From Spongilla lacustris (taxonomy: Eukaryota; Porifera; Demospongiae; Spongillida; Spongillidae): a stretch of DNA of 64,000 nt. A program made the translations under genes and the position numbers. Below are positions 13,401 through 24,279 of the stretch, piece by piece; positions within the stretch are counted from its first letter, which is position 1, and each line of letters opens with the position of its first letter. The notes under the pieces were generated by a model. The model did no database searches and had not been told where the DNA came from. It saw only the letters and a list, made by a program, of their open reading frames with translations. The stretch spans positions 880,741 through 944,740 of the forward strand of contig OX442424.1 in assembly GCA_949361645.1 (NCBI GenBank), in the 5' to 3' direction.

Positions 13401-16400
13401 TGTGCCACCAGGTTTTTGTGCACCACAGGCGTTCCACTTCCAATGACCCCTGCCGCAAATGGTCATGTCAATCTATAGCTCCAAAACGACGAAAAAATTG
13501 TTCAATTGCTTGACAGCGTTTCATATGATACAGTAACATAGTCCCCATATACAGCCTCTTTCCTCGTGCTATAACGCACACAGTCCGCGGCTTTTTGTGT
13601 AGTACCAGTATTGCATACAATAAATTTAGGCTTCTTTTTGGCCCAACCAATAGCATAAAATTTTTCACTACAGGTGTCACGAACACAACATGACTTTCCA
13701 CGAGCTGGCTTTTCACATCCATTGTACTTGCCACTAGGTCAATCACTCAGCCACACCTTGGGATATTGCTTATGAGCCGTCTTTACTAAACCCATGAAGT
13801 ACAAACCACGCTGCTTCAGTGCAATAAGGGTTTTTACAGAAGAGAAAGCACTATCTGCAATAACAATACGTCCAGTTCCAAAATATGAATGTGTCAATCG
13901 CAAAGTGACTGCAGTACCAGCTTCAAACTCGTGTTAAAACAACTTCTCATGTTGATGATCTTTCCCTTCCATAATGTCAAGATGCAGAAGCACACCAGAT
14001 TGACCACAGCATACTGACTTCAGTTCAGCTCCAACGCCTTCCGGCTTCCTCTTGATCTTGGTCACATGTGGAAGTCCATCTGCTGATTACTTTCCATCTT
14101 GACCTCTCCACGCACTCATACATTCATCAACTACAAGAAAGCGAACTGGTTTTATCTTCTCTTCCCTTGCTGGTTAAAATGATCGAATTGGCTGCCAAGG
14201 GTCCTGAAAGAACGCAAAATTATCACTACTTGAGAATTACAAGCACTTACATACATACATAATCTAACGTTTGGGACACGGTCTGCATAGGGTACATTAG
14301 AAAGAAATAATCTTTGACATCTTCAGTAAGTTGTCTAAAAGCATCTGGCAAGAGAAAGCTTGGTCTTTGATGCAATGATTGTGACGCAGCATCAACAGAT
14401 ATCTGATCAACGACTGTCCAAAGCTGTCCGTGAGGGCAGAGAGCTGGGTCTAAATCACTGGGAGGGCTGTCATCTTGCTCCATTCTTTGCTCAGTCTCCT
14501 GTTCCACATCTTCCATTACCTCTTCATCACTTCCATCATCATCACTGTTACTATGATTGGAATTACATGTAGGCATTTAATGATAGCATTTCGACACTTT
14601 TACAAGGGATTAAATGAGTAACTTACCTTTTTTTCTGGTGACGGAGGTGGTGAATTCAAACAGTTGTTAACTGAGCCTGTCTTGTCAGCGATCACATTGA
14701 TACTTCATGTCGTGCATTGTTGCACAGTGCCGTCTTCCCACTGAACAGTAAGCTGCCTACTGCGGCTGGCTCCCATAATGTTAATGATGTACTTTGCGCC
14801 CCTTGCTTGCCTTCGGACTACTTTCAACGCGATCTCCAACTGAAAATTGCTTGCATGGACATTGTTTTTTTTACACTGCTTGTTGTACGAGAAAAAGTAC
14901 TTACGGTACAATGAATTGAATTTGGAAAATAAAGTGCGCAAAGGTATACGAATTACGTGTACAAACCGCTGTCGCAAAAGACCCACAGTTTCAAGTTTTT
15001 GGGTGCGTAATATAATGATTATTGTTTTTTGACAGAAGCACTTTAGGAATGTTTTGAAGGACTCTAAGACTTGTGCAACCACTAATGTAACCTAAAAAAA
15101 ATTACTTTTGAGTCATAGCTGTAACATTCCTGAGCTTCTTGACGTCCTCCTCATGAAAGACAGTCATCTTGGCCTCATTGAATAGCACCACTTCTTGACG
15201 AACCCATCACACTGCACGAAGGCATCTCCAGCAACGTCAAAAAATGTAACGCCCCTGCCATCATCCAGGGGTTCCAGGAAGCCACCGTACGCCTCGAGCA
15301 AGTCCTTGCTTTTTTAGGAGTTGTTGTTTGGTTGCCAAGAGGCCTAAAGTTGTAGGCCGGCTCTAGCTGCCTGACTGCCCCACAGAGACCATCGCAAGGA
15401 CCTTTCCCATGGACATGCGTTATTATTATCATTAAATATGCTATATAACTAATCTAATCATTTAGAGTGCTTATTGCATTGTACACAGAAGCCATTTTCC
15501 CCCCTCCACTCTCTTTCTTTGTGTCTTTCACCCAACGCTCTTTTAAGGGTTTTTCACGTTGTTGCTGAATTTATTTCATTGTACAAGCTCTTTTTAAGGG
15601 GAAAGATATAATTTTGCTTTGCTCTGTTAAACACTTGGCTGACAACCATACATGACGTGGTCTTGTTTTTCCTTCTTTTACTTTACCATCAATAAAGCCA
15701 AACTTGGCATGAGGTGGCTGCCTGAGTGGATGGAGGATGGGCTAAACCAAGTGTTTGCTCACCTCCAAGGTAGTCATCCGTCTGTTTATTAATTTCATTA
15801 ATTACACCCTTGTAATAGTATTGTAATATCCTTTGAGTTTTTCATGCTCCTCAGGACTCCTGTAAATTTTTTTTTTAACATGCTCTCATCATCAAGTCTA
15901 TTACCAAAAACATCTGCTGTGAAAGTGAGAGCCAAAGTAGGTCTCCTCTTACCAATGTCAAGTTATTGTTGCTAGCAGGCACAACATATCTATGTTAGTC
16001 AAAAACAGAAGAAGTGCTTCATCCATGCAAGATGCAATCAATGCATACAAGCTTTCAAATCAGACCAAGTGCCCTTGATTCTATTGTTTTATTGTTCAGA
16101 TCTTGAACCAATGCTGTTCTTAAAGTTCTTCTATTATGGCAATGTCAGCAAAGATGAAATAAAACTAGCGCGTAATCACAGAAGGCTTAATGGTTACAAT
16201 GTCGAGATTGTTGTTGTTGTCAATGGTGATACTGAAATTTGTGTCATTACAAGCTTCAGAGGTGATTCTGAATCACTTTAGGTGGTGAATGATTTCTGCA
16301 AGTGCCTCAGTTGTAGGGTGTAGTTTTGCTTTGCCTTTGAGCTCTTGATATCATTGGCAATGGCAACGCTGAAGTACAGCCGTCATATCACACTTTAGAT

Positions 16401-17427
16401 TGGTTCCACTAGAGCTTGCTTCATCAGAAGGAAGGGTCCATTTGGGATGCCACTCTGCATTGGTTCTGAAAAGAACCTGCGGCGTTTGACAATAAATTGC
16501 TGTATTTCAATAGAAGTAGCATCGGCACATCTGCCAAGTATTGCTGTTCTGACTGTTTGCACGTTGATAAGGATGAGAGATTTCCATTGTTTGGTTGCAA
16601 ACAATTCTTCCGCCGTCTATTACTGTCTCGTAATGTTTTTAAATATATAATAGTCTTTCTGGGTAGTTGGGACATTTGCTGGCCTTATGCTGACGTTGAA
16701 GGCATCTATAGCACAGCCCATAAATAGTGGGGCATTTGGTGACTTTGTGTGTTAACATTTTGCCTTTTAATATGAGGCACACGATACAGTTCTTCTCGAA
16801 CATGATCAGGAAATGCTCCAACTGTTGCCCGAAGTGACGTTCATCGCTGGCCAGAATGTGTGCATGGGTCACATGTATTGTTTTATCAGCCTCAAGCTCT
16901 TTGTCAGACGTATCAAAAAATCCTTCGAGATCTGCCAGCTCTTTAGCATCATCGGTGAACTCGTGCTGGCCGTCTTCTGCCGGATTGCAGCAGACATCGC
17001 ATTTATGGCAATCAACACTGCCGCATTCAACCTCATTTCCGTCAAAATATCTGGAAAGCATTCTTCTTCTGCACACATCTTTCCTTGTTGCATACTCCAT
17101 CAAGGTATGCAGTGCCAATCTTTCTTGCTCTTTGAGATGCTTCGGCTTGTACTCTTCTTTTCTTGTGCTAAACATCAGGTACGCAGAAGAAGGTTTCCCA
17201 TCGCGACCAGCCCGTCCGCACTGCTGATTATACTCCTCTAATGAGTACGGTAGTACAAACAAAGTCACATCTCAAACAGAAGGGTAGCTAATCCCTAAAC
17301 CAAAAGCCCTTGTGACGAGCTTTCATGCGACCAGAAAATATAATTTAATGATCATCACTAATTTACATCACGTGACATATCATTACATAATGAGTTCATA
17401 TGTGTATTCGAATATGTATGCAATAGT

Positions 17428-17462
<35 letters not shown>

Positions 17463-20400
17463 TTAGTGAGGATCGCCTAACTGAAGACGATCTGGAGGCT
17501 TAGTATGGCGTCCATAACGAGTAGTAGATGTAGCTGGAAGAACTGTAGCTGAGTGGGTTGAAGAGGACTCTGTGGTGTTGTTGGGTGGCTCTTCCAAATA
17601 TGCTGGTTTCAACCGATCTACCGAAACTGTGTCCTTGCGGCCATTGATGTCAAGAGTGAAGTATTTGTCTGACCGTAGAAGGACCTTGAAGGGGCCATCA
17701 TAAGGCTGTTGCAGTGGTTTTCGCACAGCATCATGCCGGACAAAAACGTGAGAACTGGATGTGAGGTCCTTAGAGATATACACCTTGGGTCTGTCGCTTA
17801 CTCGAGGTGGGGTAGCCTGCAGGTGGCGCATTGTTGCCTTCAACAAAATGACGGAAGTGTTTGATGGCAAGGTAAACCGCTAGCAACTCTCGATCAAATG
17901 CACTGTACTTGGTTTCTGCTACATTCAGCTTCCTTGAAAAATAGGATATGGGGTGCCAATCTGCCCCAAGTTTCTGCTGCAGAACTGCTCCAACGGCCTT
18001 GTTTGATGCATCCGTCATAATGGATGTGAGAGCATCTGGCTTGGGATGAAATAGCATCGTTGCTCGTGCTAACATCTCCTTAGCCTGTTTGAAAGCGTCT
18101 GTGGTTTGCTGTGTCCATGATAGCACTCTGTCATTTGCCAAAGAGTGAGAGAGCATTGCATTGAGTGGTTGCAAAATGCCGGCACAGTTCGGTACAAAAC
18201 GATGGTAAAAGTTAATCAGCCCCAAAAATTCCCGCAGCTTGCGCTGGGTATCAGGCAGTGGAAATTGTTGCAGAGCCTGAACACGCTCTTCCAGTGGTTC
18301 AATGCCATGCTCTGAGACCTTGTGCCCTAGAAACTCTAGTGTAGCAACACCAAGTTTGCACTTAGAAGGGTTGACAACGATTCCATTCTTCTGAAAGCGT
18401 TCCAAGACCAAACGAAGATGCTGTTTGTGCTCCTCTGGGGTGGCGCTAGCTATCAAAACGTCATCCACATAAGCATAACTAAACTGAAGACCGCGAAGCA
18501 CCTCGTCTAAATCGTTGAAAGGTCTGGGCCGCATTGCGAAGGCCAAAAGGCATGCGCACAAATTCGAACAGACCAAATGGAGTGACAACAGCTGTCTTTG
18601 GGATGTCAGCGGGTTCAATTGGAATTTGATGGTATGCCTTGACAAGGTCAAGTTTGGAGAATATTGTGGCACCATGTAGAGTAGTTGCAAAATCTTGGAT
18701 GTGGGGAATGGGGTAGCGATCAGGGATGGTAGACTTGTTAAGAGCACGATAGTCGCCACAAGGGCGCCAGTCACCAGTAGATTTCTTTGGTACCATGTGC
18801 AGTGGGGATGCCCAGCTACTAGAGGATGGTCGGACAATGCCTAGTTGAAGCATATGATCAAATTCTTTACGTGCCAGTTTGAGACGCTCCGGTGCCAGTC
18901 GTCGTGGGCGAGCATACACTGGTGGGCCTGTAGTGTCAATGTGATGGGTAACATCATGCCAGACTGGGAGGTGCTCGCTGAAAGGCTGTATCACTGATGA
19001 AAAGTCTTTGAGAATGGCTTCAAATGGATTACTACATGTAAGCGGTAACAAGGTAAGATGAATCGATGGCCTATGAGAGACAATTCCTTGAACTTGAGAT
19101 CAAGTCACTGAGTCCAACAATCGCTGCTGCTTCACGTCCACAACTAGGTCATAGTGCCGCAAAAAATCAATTCCTAGAATGGGTAACTTAACATCTGCAA
19201 TAACAAAAATCCATGGAAACTGCCTTTGAAGTCCAAGGTCTAGAGTTATTGAGCGTCTCCCAAAGGTGGGAATTGAAGTATTGTTAGCAGCTTGTAAGAC
19301 CATGTCTTGTGGGTTTGATCGATCAGTTGTAGAGGGTGGTATTACACTAATTTCTGCACCAGTATCCACTAAAAATTGACGATTTGTACCACGATCAGTT
19401 ATATAGAAAAGGCGACTAAAATAATGCTTCACGCCAGCCCCTGAAGTCGCCATCAGTGACCGGCTTTGAAGTTTCCCGCCTTAGAGCATGGAGCTTTGCA
19501 CTTCTTGGCTGCATCACCAAAGCGGAAGTGATACCAACACAGATTTGTTTGTGGCTGTGAAGCAGAATCTGACTTTCTTGCATCACGACTACCATGTTGT
19601 GAGACAGAAAGGTCCTCCAGCAACTTCTTTAAGTCACTAACATTTGCCCGAAGTGAGTTGATCTCCGCTTGCAGGCTTGAATTCTGGGAATCTGCAACCG
19701 TGGTGATTGAGGAGTTGGAAGTGGATGCATCCATGATCCTGTCAGCTAGCTCTGCTAACTGCTGGACATCAGAATCTGTAGACGAAGCTACAACCATCCG
19801 CACATTCGATGGAAGGCGTTGTAAAAATAGCTCCCTAAATAAAGCGCTGTCCGTGGCGGAAGTGTCACCGCTAAGTAAAGCCTGCATCCGACGTAACAAA
19901 CGGGTCGGCCTTGAATCGCCCAATTCCAGCCCCGCTAAGAGTTGCTGTAGACGACTTTGTTCAGAGGTGGAAGTTCTACGAATGAGTTGTTGTCGGAGCG
20001 TATCGTAGGGGTTGTTAGTTGGCGGCTGCAGAATTAAATCACGTACTTCTGTAGCAATTTCTGGGGAAAGTGAAGCTATTACGTAGTAAACCTGGTCTTT
20101 TGAGCCGTGATATTTCTGGTGTGAAATTGTACCTCTACTTGGGCAAACCACAAGCGGAGGTCGTTTGGCCAAAAAGGCGGTAGCTTGACGTCGACGGTGC
20201 TTACTGTAGCCGCCTGACTAGACTCTGTAGCCGCTTGATTAGACTCCTGTTGACTCATGATGGATAGATATGATGAACGTCAGGGTCACCAATGTGACGA
20301 GCTTTCATGTGACCAGAAAATATAATTTAATGATCATCACTAATTTACATCACGTGACATATCATTACATAATGAGTTCATATGTGTATTCGAATATGTA

Positions 20401-23338
20401 CGCAACACCCTCGTTGCTACCATCATTTTCACCTCGCCGTCCCTCCATGCAGCGAAATTGGCCACATTTTCAGAGTCTTCTTGCTGGCCACTGTGTGTAA
20501 CACACGACGTGCGGATAGCATTTCCTTAATTACCCCTAACAGGTCGACAGCGGGAACGAACACTATTCCGTGGTCTTCTGGTGCGTAATTGGTAACCTGC
20601 AACTTGATCCTGCTCACTAATGCTTCTACGCCAACATCCGAGCAGAGTAGCCGATGTTCCCTATTGGTCACCTGCTTTAGTACAACATCCGAGCAGAGTA
20701 GCCGATGTTCCCTATTGGTCACCTGCTTTAGTACAACATCCGAGCAGAGTAGCCGATGTTCCCTATTGGTCACCTGCTTTAGTACAACATCCGAGCAGAG
20801 TAGCCGATGTTCCCTATTGGTCACCTGCTTTAGTACAACATCCGAGCAGAGTAGCCGATGTTCCCTATTGGTCACCTGCTTTAGTACAACATCCGAGCAG
20901 AGTAGCCGATGTTCCCTATTGGTCACCTGCTTTAGTACAACATCCGAGCAGAGTAGCCGATGTTCCCTATTGGTCACCTGCTTTAGTACATCACCCTCAC
21001 TGACATCACATAATTTACTAAAGAATCTTAATGTAGAATACATTTCCTTAAATTTTAAACTTTTTTGCTTTTGTAGCAATATTTCATATGGTTACCCAAT
21101 AAATTATATGGTTACTTTAGGGACTTCTGAGTAGTGTGACATGATTTTCATCTCTTAAGTCGAAATGATGCTAAGCAGCACTCATATCAAAAACCTTATA
21201 AAAACAAACCTAACTTCAAAAAAAAATTGGACTTGAGATATTCCATATATAAAGCTACTATAATGAACTATCTATACAACTTAAATGCCCTCTTAAGTCG
21301 GACTATTTGTTGAGTTGTAAGCCAAGAAACGTAGCCAGAAGATTTTGAACCTTAAAACAGTCTCAGATCTAGGAATTCTGACATTTTCAGTGATCCAAAG
21401 ATACGATCACAGATATCATAAAGTGATGTTTTTTTTAATATCCTGGTGTATATTACCATTGTATGTAGGGAAGGTGGTAATATTGTGCATGTGGGAAGGT
21501 GGTAAGTTGTGCATGTGAGAAGGTATAATATTGTGATGGTGAAGGTGAGAAGGTATAATATTGTGCATGTGGGAAGGTGAGAAGGTATAATATTGTGCAT
21601 GTGGGAAGGTGAGAAGGTATAATATTGTGCATGTGTGTATATCATATCTGCATTGTACTCTGCCTCATCCCCAGACCTATATGTATACCCCGTATGTGTC
21701 CAAGACAACAACCATTCACGGCAGCTGGGGGTGAAGGGAGACTGTTACCTCGCAGTCTCCGCAAAGAAGGAGCTCCTGTGTGCCCTCCTGTCTAGTCGCC
21801 AGGTGGTGGGGGTGTGGCCTCTGGGCACACTGCGGAGGTACTGGTGCGAGGATGGTGTGCTTGGGTTCGAGGCGGGACGCCACTCCCCCAGAGGGGAGGG
21901 GGAATACCTCTTTTCAACCAACCAGGATGCAGAGATATATGATGTGTTGAAACAGCTCACGGCACAGGGCGACGTAAAGGAGCTAAGCGCGAGGCCCCCC
22001 GCCCCCTTGCCCCCCACCAAGCCAGTTGTACCTGCAGGTTCCACTAGGAGGTCAGAGGACAGGGAGGAAGACGACAAGAAGTATGATGTTGTAGCACAAT
22101 CACCTCCATCGCTGCCTCCAAAACCACTCCTCAAGGGTCAGTCTGAAGCCTCACTGCTCTCCACCAGGCCTGTCCCCATTGCAGCCAAGCCGGCACCCAT
22201 CGATACCTCACTTGACATTTCACCAGCGTATGCCCTTGCGACACCCTCTATTCCAAACGTCTCCGCCTCTGTTGTCACCAATGTTCTCTACGGTCCAACT
22301 GGTGCTCCTCCCCAGCCCAATGCCCAGGGCACACCCATTGCCACCCTGAAGCGCAGGTATCTTCACGAGTCCATCACACCAAAGGTGGAACCTGCTGAGC
22401 CTTCCATGGATGTGCCCCTCCATGTGGGCATGGCCAACGTCTCCAGGTGGGTCCAGAGCAGCACTCAGGCGTTGGCTGGCATCCCACACCAGGTGTCATC
22501 ACCGGTCGACGGCACCTATGCACACACTGTTCACAAGATGCCCGTGGAATTTGAGGTGGCAGAGGGACCCAGTACAACACTGGGTCCCACGCTGTACAAC
22601 ACCATGGTCCACAAGGGGGTACCGCCCCACCCTCACAACGAGGGGTTATCCCCTTCCGTCCGCGACCAACAGCGACTTTACGACATCGCGTTCACCCAAT
22701 CAGGATCCAACAGCAGGCCATCCTCAAGGAATGACTACAGTGTGGCCTACCTGCTACAAGACCAGGTTGATGGGACCTCTGCTAAGGAGGAGGGTGCCAC
22801 CCTTGTGACAAACCCCGCAGCCTTAGACGGTACGCTCAAATGTAGCCCATCCTCCATGCCTCCAGTACTACCACGCACGCTGAAGCGCAGCCCGTCCCCC
22901 GCACCGCCAGTACTACCACCTGACGGGAAGCAAGCACAGGACGATAGCCTCACGGCCAACCCACTCTACGGGTCACAGAATACTGTCGCCAAGCAAGTGA
23001 TGTCGCTAAAGATCACCACCACACCAGAGCTTCACAAGAGGCTTGCTGAAGAGCAGGCTGGGAAATCATGTGATCCTAATAGTGTGGGTGGTGCAGCATC
23101 ATGTGATCCTAATAGTGTGGGTGGCGTGTTGAGCGCTGAGCCTTCTGGACCTCATTTGGAAACTAAGGCTGCGCAAGGGGGTAATTTTTCGCCATTAGTT
23201 TCAAAAAAGGGAACAGGTGACGACATTCAAAGGGACAGCAAAGGATACAGCAAGGTTGCTAAGGAGAGCAAGACCAACACCAACGAAGCGCAAGACAATC
23301 TAGCCCCTCCTCCTCTACCAGAGCGACATTATGAGTGA
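7469..23338 (+). CDS. Dok-family adaptor A: PH + IRS-type PTB + tyrosine-rich tail
   Basis: Dok proteins are docking adaptors recruited to phosphotyrosine receptors at the membrane. Three exons splice in frame: 7469-7492 (MQPEVVTE, donor GAG|GTAAGA), 7797-8130 and 21675-23338, giving about 673 residues. The PH domain lies at about residues 10-115 ([10 protein letters not shown], with a C-terminal helix around IQWLNQIQ). The PTB domain begins near residue 135 and keeps both arginine stations of Dok PTBs, LRRYWCEDG and FEAGR. The tail has proline-rich stretches (PAPLPPTKP) and candidate tyrosines in NPLYG, NVLYG, RLYDIAF and KYDVVAQ. The second intron is 13.5 kb, far longer than others here, and full of mobile DNA. 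The short first exon is the least certain part. The class matches DOK1-3 rather than IRS proteins. Confidence 0.85.
7643..8390. other. DokA exon 2 flanked by long G and C homopolymers
   Basis: A G run of about 22 (near 7646-7668) precedes the PH exon, and a G run of about 19 (near 8192-8210) and a C run (near 8374-8386) follow it. All are intronic. Confidence 0.7.
8391..8860. other. DokA intron 2, unique AT-rich DNA
   Basis: No open frame with recognisable protein similarity, no repeat and no RNA gene is visible in this stretch. Confidence 0.6.
8867..9497. repeat. 21-bp minisatellite, about 29 copies
   Basis: The unit GGTGCAGGTGGCTGAGATGA(G) has few variants, mainly GTGCAG to GTACAG. Because 21 is divisible by three, frames stay open on both strands. 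These are not genes: no start context, domain or flanking exon supports them. It lies deep in DokA intron 2. Confidence 0.97.
9640..9730. repeat. Short tandem repeat, 24-bp unit
   Basis: About four copies of a unit containing GGTGGTACTTGGCCGATATC in DokA intron 2. Confidence 0.8.
9731..10710. other. DokA intron 2, no recognisable gene
   Basis: Only a small direct repeat is visible (CAGGTTGATGAGGTGACTCACCTATG at about 9991-10041 in two copies) and a repeated CTGAACCGAGAACTTGATC motif near 10157-10240. No coding signal found. Confidence 0.55.
10714..12293. repeat. 48-bp minisatellite, about 33 copies
   Basis: The unit of 48 bp begins GCTACTCGTGAGGAGGGCTG and contains a BamHI-type GGATCC. Two end variants alternate irregularly (AGCCAA versus AGAGGC), and CATG versus CGTG variants show higher-order mixing. 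It reads through as a 16-residue repeat ([16 protein letters not shown]) for more than 330 codons from 10643, but in-frame stops occur later (TAG near 11712 and 11822), so coding is not maintained. Confidence 0.97.
12294..13188. other. DokA intron 2, no confident gene
   Basis: A minus-strand frame at 12508-12290 ([19 protein letters not shown]) is open but short, runs into the 48-bp array and matches no family I recognise. The rest is AT-rich unique DNA. Confidence 0.45.
13189..14576 (-). pseudogene. Dead piggyBac-type (PGBD-like) transposase
   Basis: Fragments read in order on the minus strand match piggyBac transposases of the PGBD4-like kind: an acidic N-terminus ([13 protein letters not shown]), [30 protein letters not shown] around the first catalytic Asp, [20 protein letters not shown], the [15 protein letters not shown] block, and the C-terminal [21 protein letters not shown]. 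In-frame stops fall after PIRSF, after GQDGK and near HEKLF, and the region between the acidic N-terminus and FQDPW is too short. The element is therefore inactive. No terminal inverted repeats with TTAA were identified. Confidence 0.85.
14577..15174. other. DokA intron 2, possible transposon-linked frame
   Basis: A minus-strand open frame at 15082-14705 ([11 protein letters not shown] near its end) could belong to the neighbouring piggyBac copy, but no domain is recognised. Confidence 0.3.
15175..15435 (-). pseudogene. Transposon-associated fragment with HGKGPCDG motif
   Basis: The minus-strand frame contains [20 protein letters not shown]. From memory this resembles the [10 protein letters not shown] segment recurring in uncharacterised mobile-element proteins of invertebrates. 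Only about 60 residues are recognisable and no complete gene surrounds it. Confidence 0.4.
15436..16420. other. DokA intron 2, no recognisable feature
   Basis: AT-rich unique sequence. A 70-codon plus-strand frame at 16069-16281 ([18 protein letters not shown]) matches nothing I know. Confidence 0.45.
16640..17310 (-). pseudogene. RecQ-like helicase relic, 3' piece (motifs V-VI and zinc knuckle)
   Basis: The minus-strand frame carries RecQ motif V ([11 protein letters not shown]), motif VI ([13 protein letters not shown]), a RecQ zinc-binding region with clustered cysteines ([10 protein letters not shown]) and then a CCHC knuckle [15 protein letters not shown] stop sits between PSV and DVTLF. 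The frame is cut at 17310 by an LTR retrotransposon and resumes at 20408 with [10 protein letters not shown], the expected start of motif V. RecQ helicases unwind DNA 3'-5'. This copy is dead. The added knuckle and intronic setting suggest a mobile-element or multicopy origin, which is inference. Confidence 0.75.
17463..19099 (-). pseudogene. Gypsy pol: RT, RNase H, integrase C-terminus
   Basis: RT blocks are recognisable: [34 protein letters not shown], then after a frameshift [11 protein letters not shown] with the catalytic YVDD. They are followed by [15 protein letters not shown] and the RNase H start [19 protein letters not shown] with [20 protein letters not shown]. After HFVEG the frame passes directly to the post-integrase tail ([32 protein letters not shown]). 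The zinc finger and DDE core of integrase are deleted near 17840. The pol stop codon abuts the polypurine tract. Confidence 0.88.
19100..19453 (-). pseudogene. Gypsy aspartic protease region
   Basis: Contains the retropepsin active-site motif [15 protein letters not shown] and the flap-distal [15 protein letters not shown]. It follows gag with overlapping ends and is separated from RT by one in-frame TGA after LDSVT. Confidence 0.88.
19453..20258 (-). pseudogene. Gypsy gag
   Basis: Starts [14 protein letters not shown] at 20258 and has the gag signature [19 protein letters not shown]. It shifts frame near 20100 before [18 protein letters not shown], and ends with a zinc-binding [18 protein letters not shown] motif. 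One small indel separates the two gag frames, so full-length protein is not made. Confidence 0.87.
20408..21079 (-). pseudogene. RecQ-like helicase relic, 5' piece with in-frame 51-bp repeats
   Basis: The same relic as at 16640-17310, on the other side of the LTR element. The minus frame reads [12 protein letters not shown], then seven copies of a 17-residue unit ([17 protein letters not shown]), then [28 protein letters not shown] and [10 protein letters not shown], consistent with helicase motifs IV-V. The DEAH half of a RecQ helicase is not visible upstream, so the relic is 5'-truncated or further broken. Confidence 0.6.
20631..20988. repeat. 51-bp minisatellite, seven near-identical copies
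   Basis: The unit begins CAACATCCGAGCAGAGTAGC and includes TATTGGTCACCTGC. Copies are essentially identical, implying recent expansion. The length keeps the surrounding RecQ-like frame open. Confidence 0.96.
21090..21674. other. End of DokA intron 2
   Basis: AT-rich sequence with a small array of GTGGGAAGGTGAGAAGGTAT-type units at about 21465-21630, again close to the acceptor at 21674. Confidence 0.6.
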
Positions 23339-23732
23339 ATTTTTTTGTTTGTGTGTAGTATGTGCAGATATCATGCAGATATTATCTCTCTTTTCACATA
23401 ATTTGTCCCTCTCACTTTGTTGATATAAGCTGATTTATTTTTACCAATTGGCTTATTGTTTAATGCACATTTGGCAGGACATCTCGAGGGTGTTCGGTGA
23501 ATTGTCTGCTGAAATCAAATTTGTCTGAGTGCTGTGCTGTAACAGGCGAATTATACCCAAGTGTGCTTCTAACTAGAGCAAAAAACAGTGCAATTTGCAT
23601 TCATCTGGATTTCATAGATTTTAAATTGAACTTACATATATATTATATATATATTGTAGCACGTGGTTAGAATGCAAAATAATTTGTTTGTTAATCTACA
23701 CCATTTTATTGTGTAGAAATATTTACTACTGG
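23339..23732 (+). other. DokA 3' flank
   Basis: AT-rich sequence expected to hold the 3' UTR. No clear AATAAA signal close to the stop was identified. Confidence 0.4.
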
Positions 23733-23828
23733 TAACCCTCAAGCAGGCCCCTTGTAGTCATTGGTAACCCTCAAGCAGGCCCCTTGTAGTCATTGGTAAC
23801 CCTCAAGCAGGCCCCTTGTAGTCATTGG
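23733..23828. repeat. 33-bp tandem repeat, three copies
   Basis: Unit GGTAACCCTCAAGCAGGCCCC plus TTGTAGTCATT, near-identical copies. Confidence 0.9.
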
Positions 23829-24279
23829 CTCATAGAGAAGACCCAGCCTGCTGTAAATCGTAACATGAGGGAGATTGGTTTGAGCTGCATGTCATGTACA
23901 CAGCTCAGTTGGGAGGGGAATGGGCAGGCAGGCTGTCTTCTCCCATGCACCAAATGTCTTCTCCCATGCACCAAATGTCCCCGCCACTATTGGGGCACAC
24001 CTCCAGCCCTGTTCTGGGCAGATGGGATCACTGCACAGGTGTCTGCTTCAGCACCTGCAATCACACCCACTTCAGACAAAACACGTTAAAGTGGAGAGGT
24101 GATTGTAACTACAGGCATGCCCCCTGTACATATAGACCACTTTTGATCAGCAAGCTGACTTGCACTCCTATCATGACCCCAACTTCCATTTACTGGCGAG
24201 TCACTACCATCCCCCACCAAATTTACAGGTAACTGCGTAATGGACATCAAGTGCTTTATCAGGGCAGTAAGTACAGGCA

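Larger units (their letters stand above)
17311..20407 (-). mobile_element. Ty3/gypsy LTR retrotransposon, internally deleted
   Basis: Bounded by 115-bp LTRs (17311-17425 and 20293-20407) that differ at three positions, all C/T, and flanked by a 4-bp target duplication CCCT (17307-17310 and 20408-20411). Transcription runs on the minus strand. A primer-binding site TGGTGACCCTGACGT lies next to the right-hand LTR at about 20277-20291. Next to the other LTR, in the polypurine position, is a G run of more than 30 (C on plus, 17429-17461). Gag, protease, RT and RNase H are present with frameshifts and one stop; the integrase core is missing. The element interrupts a RecQ-like relic inside DokA intron 2. 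Confidence 0.93.
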
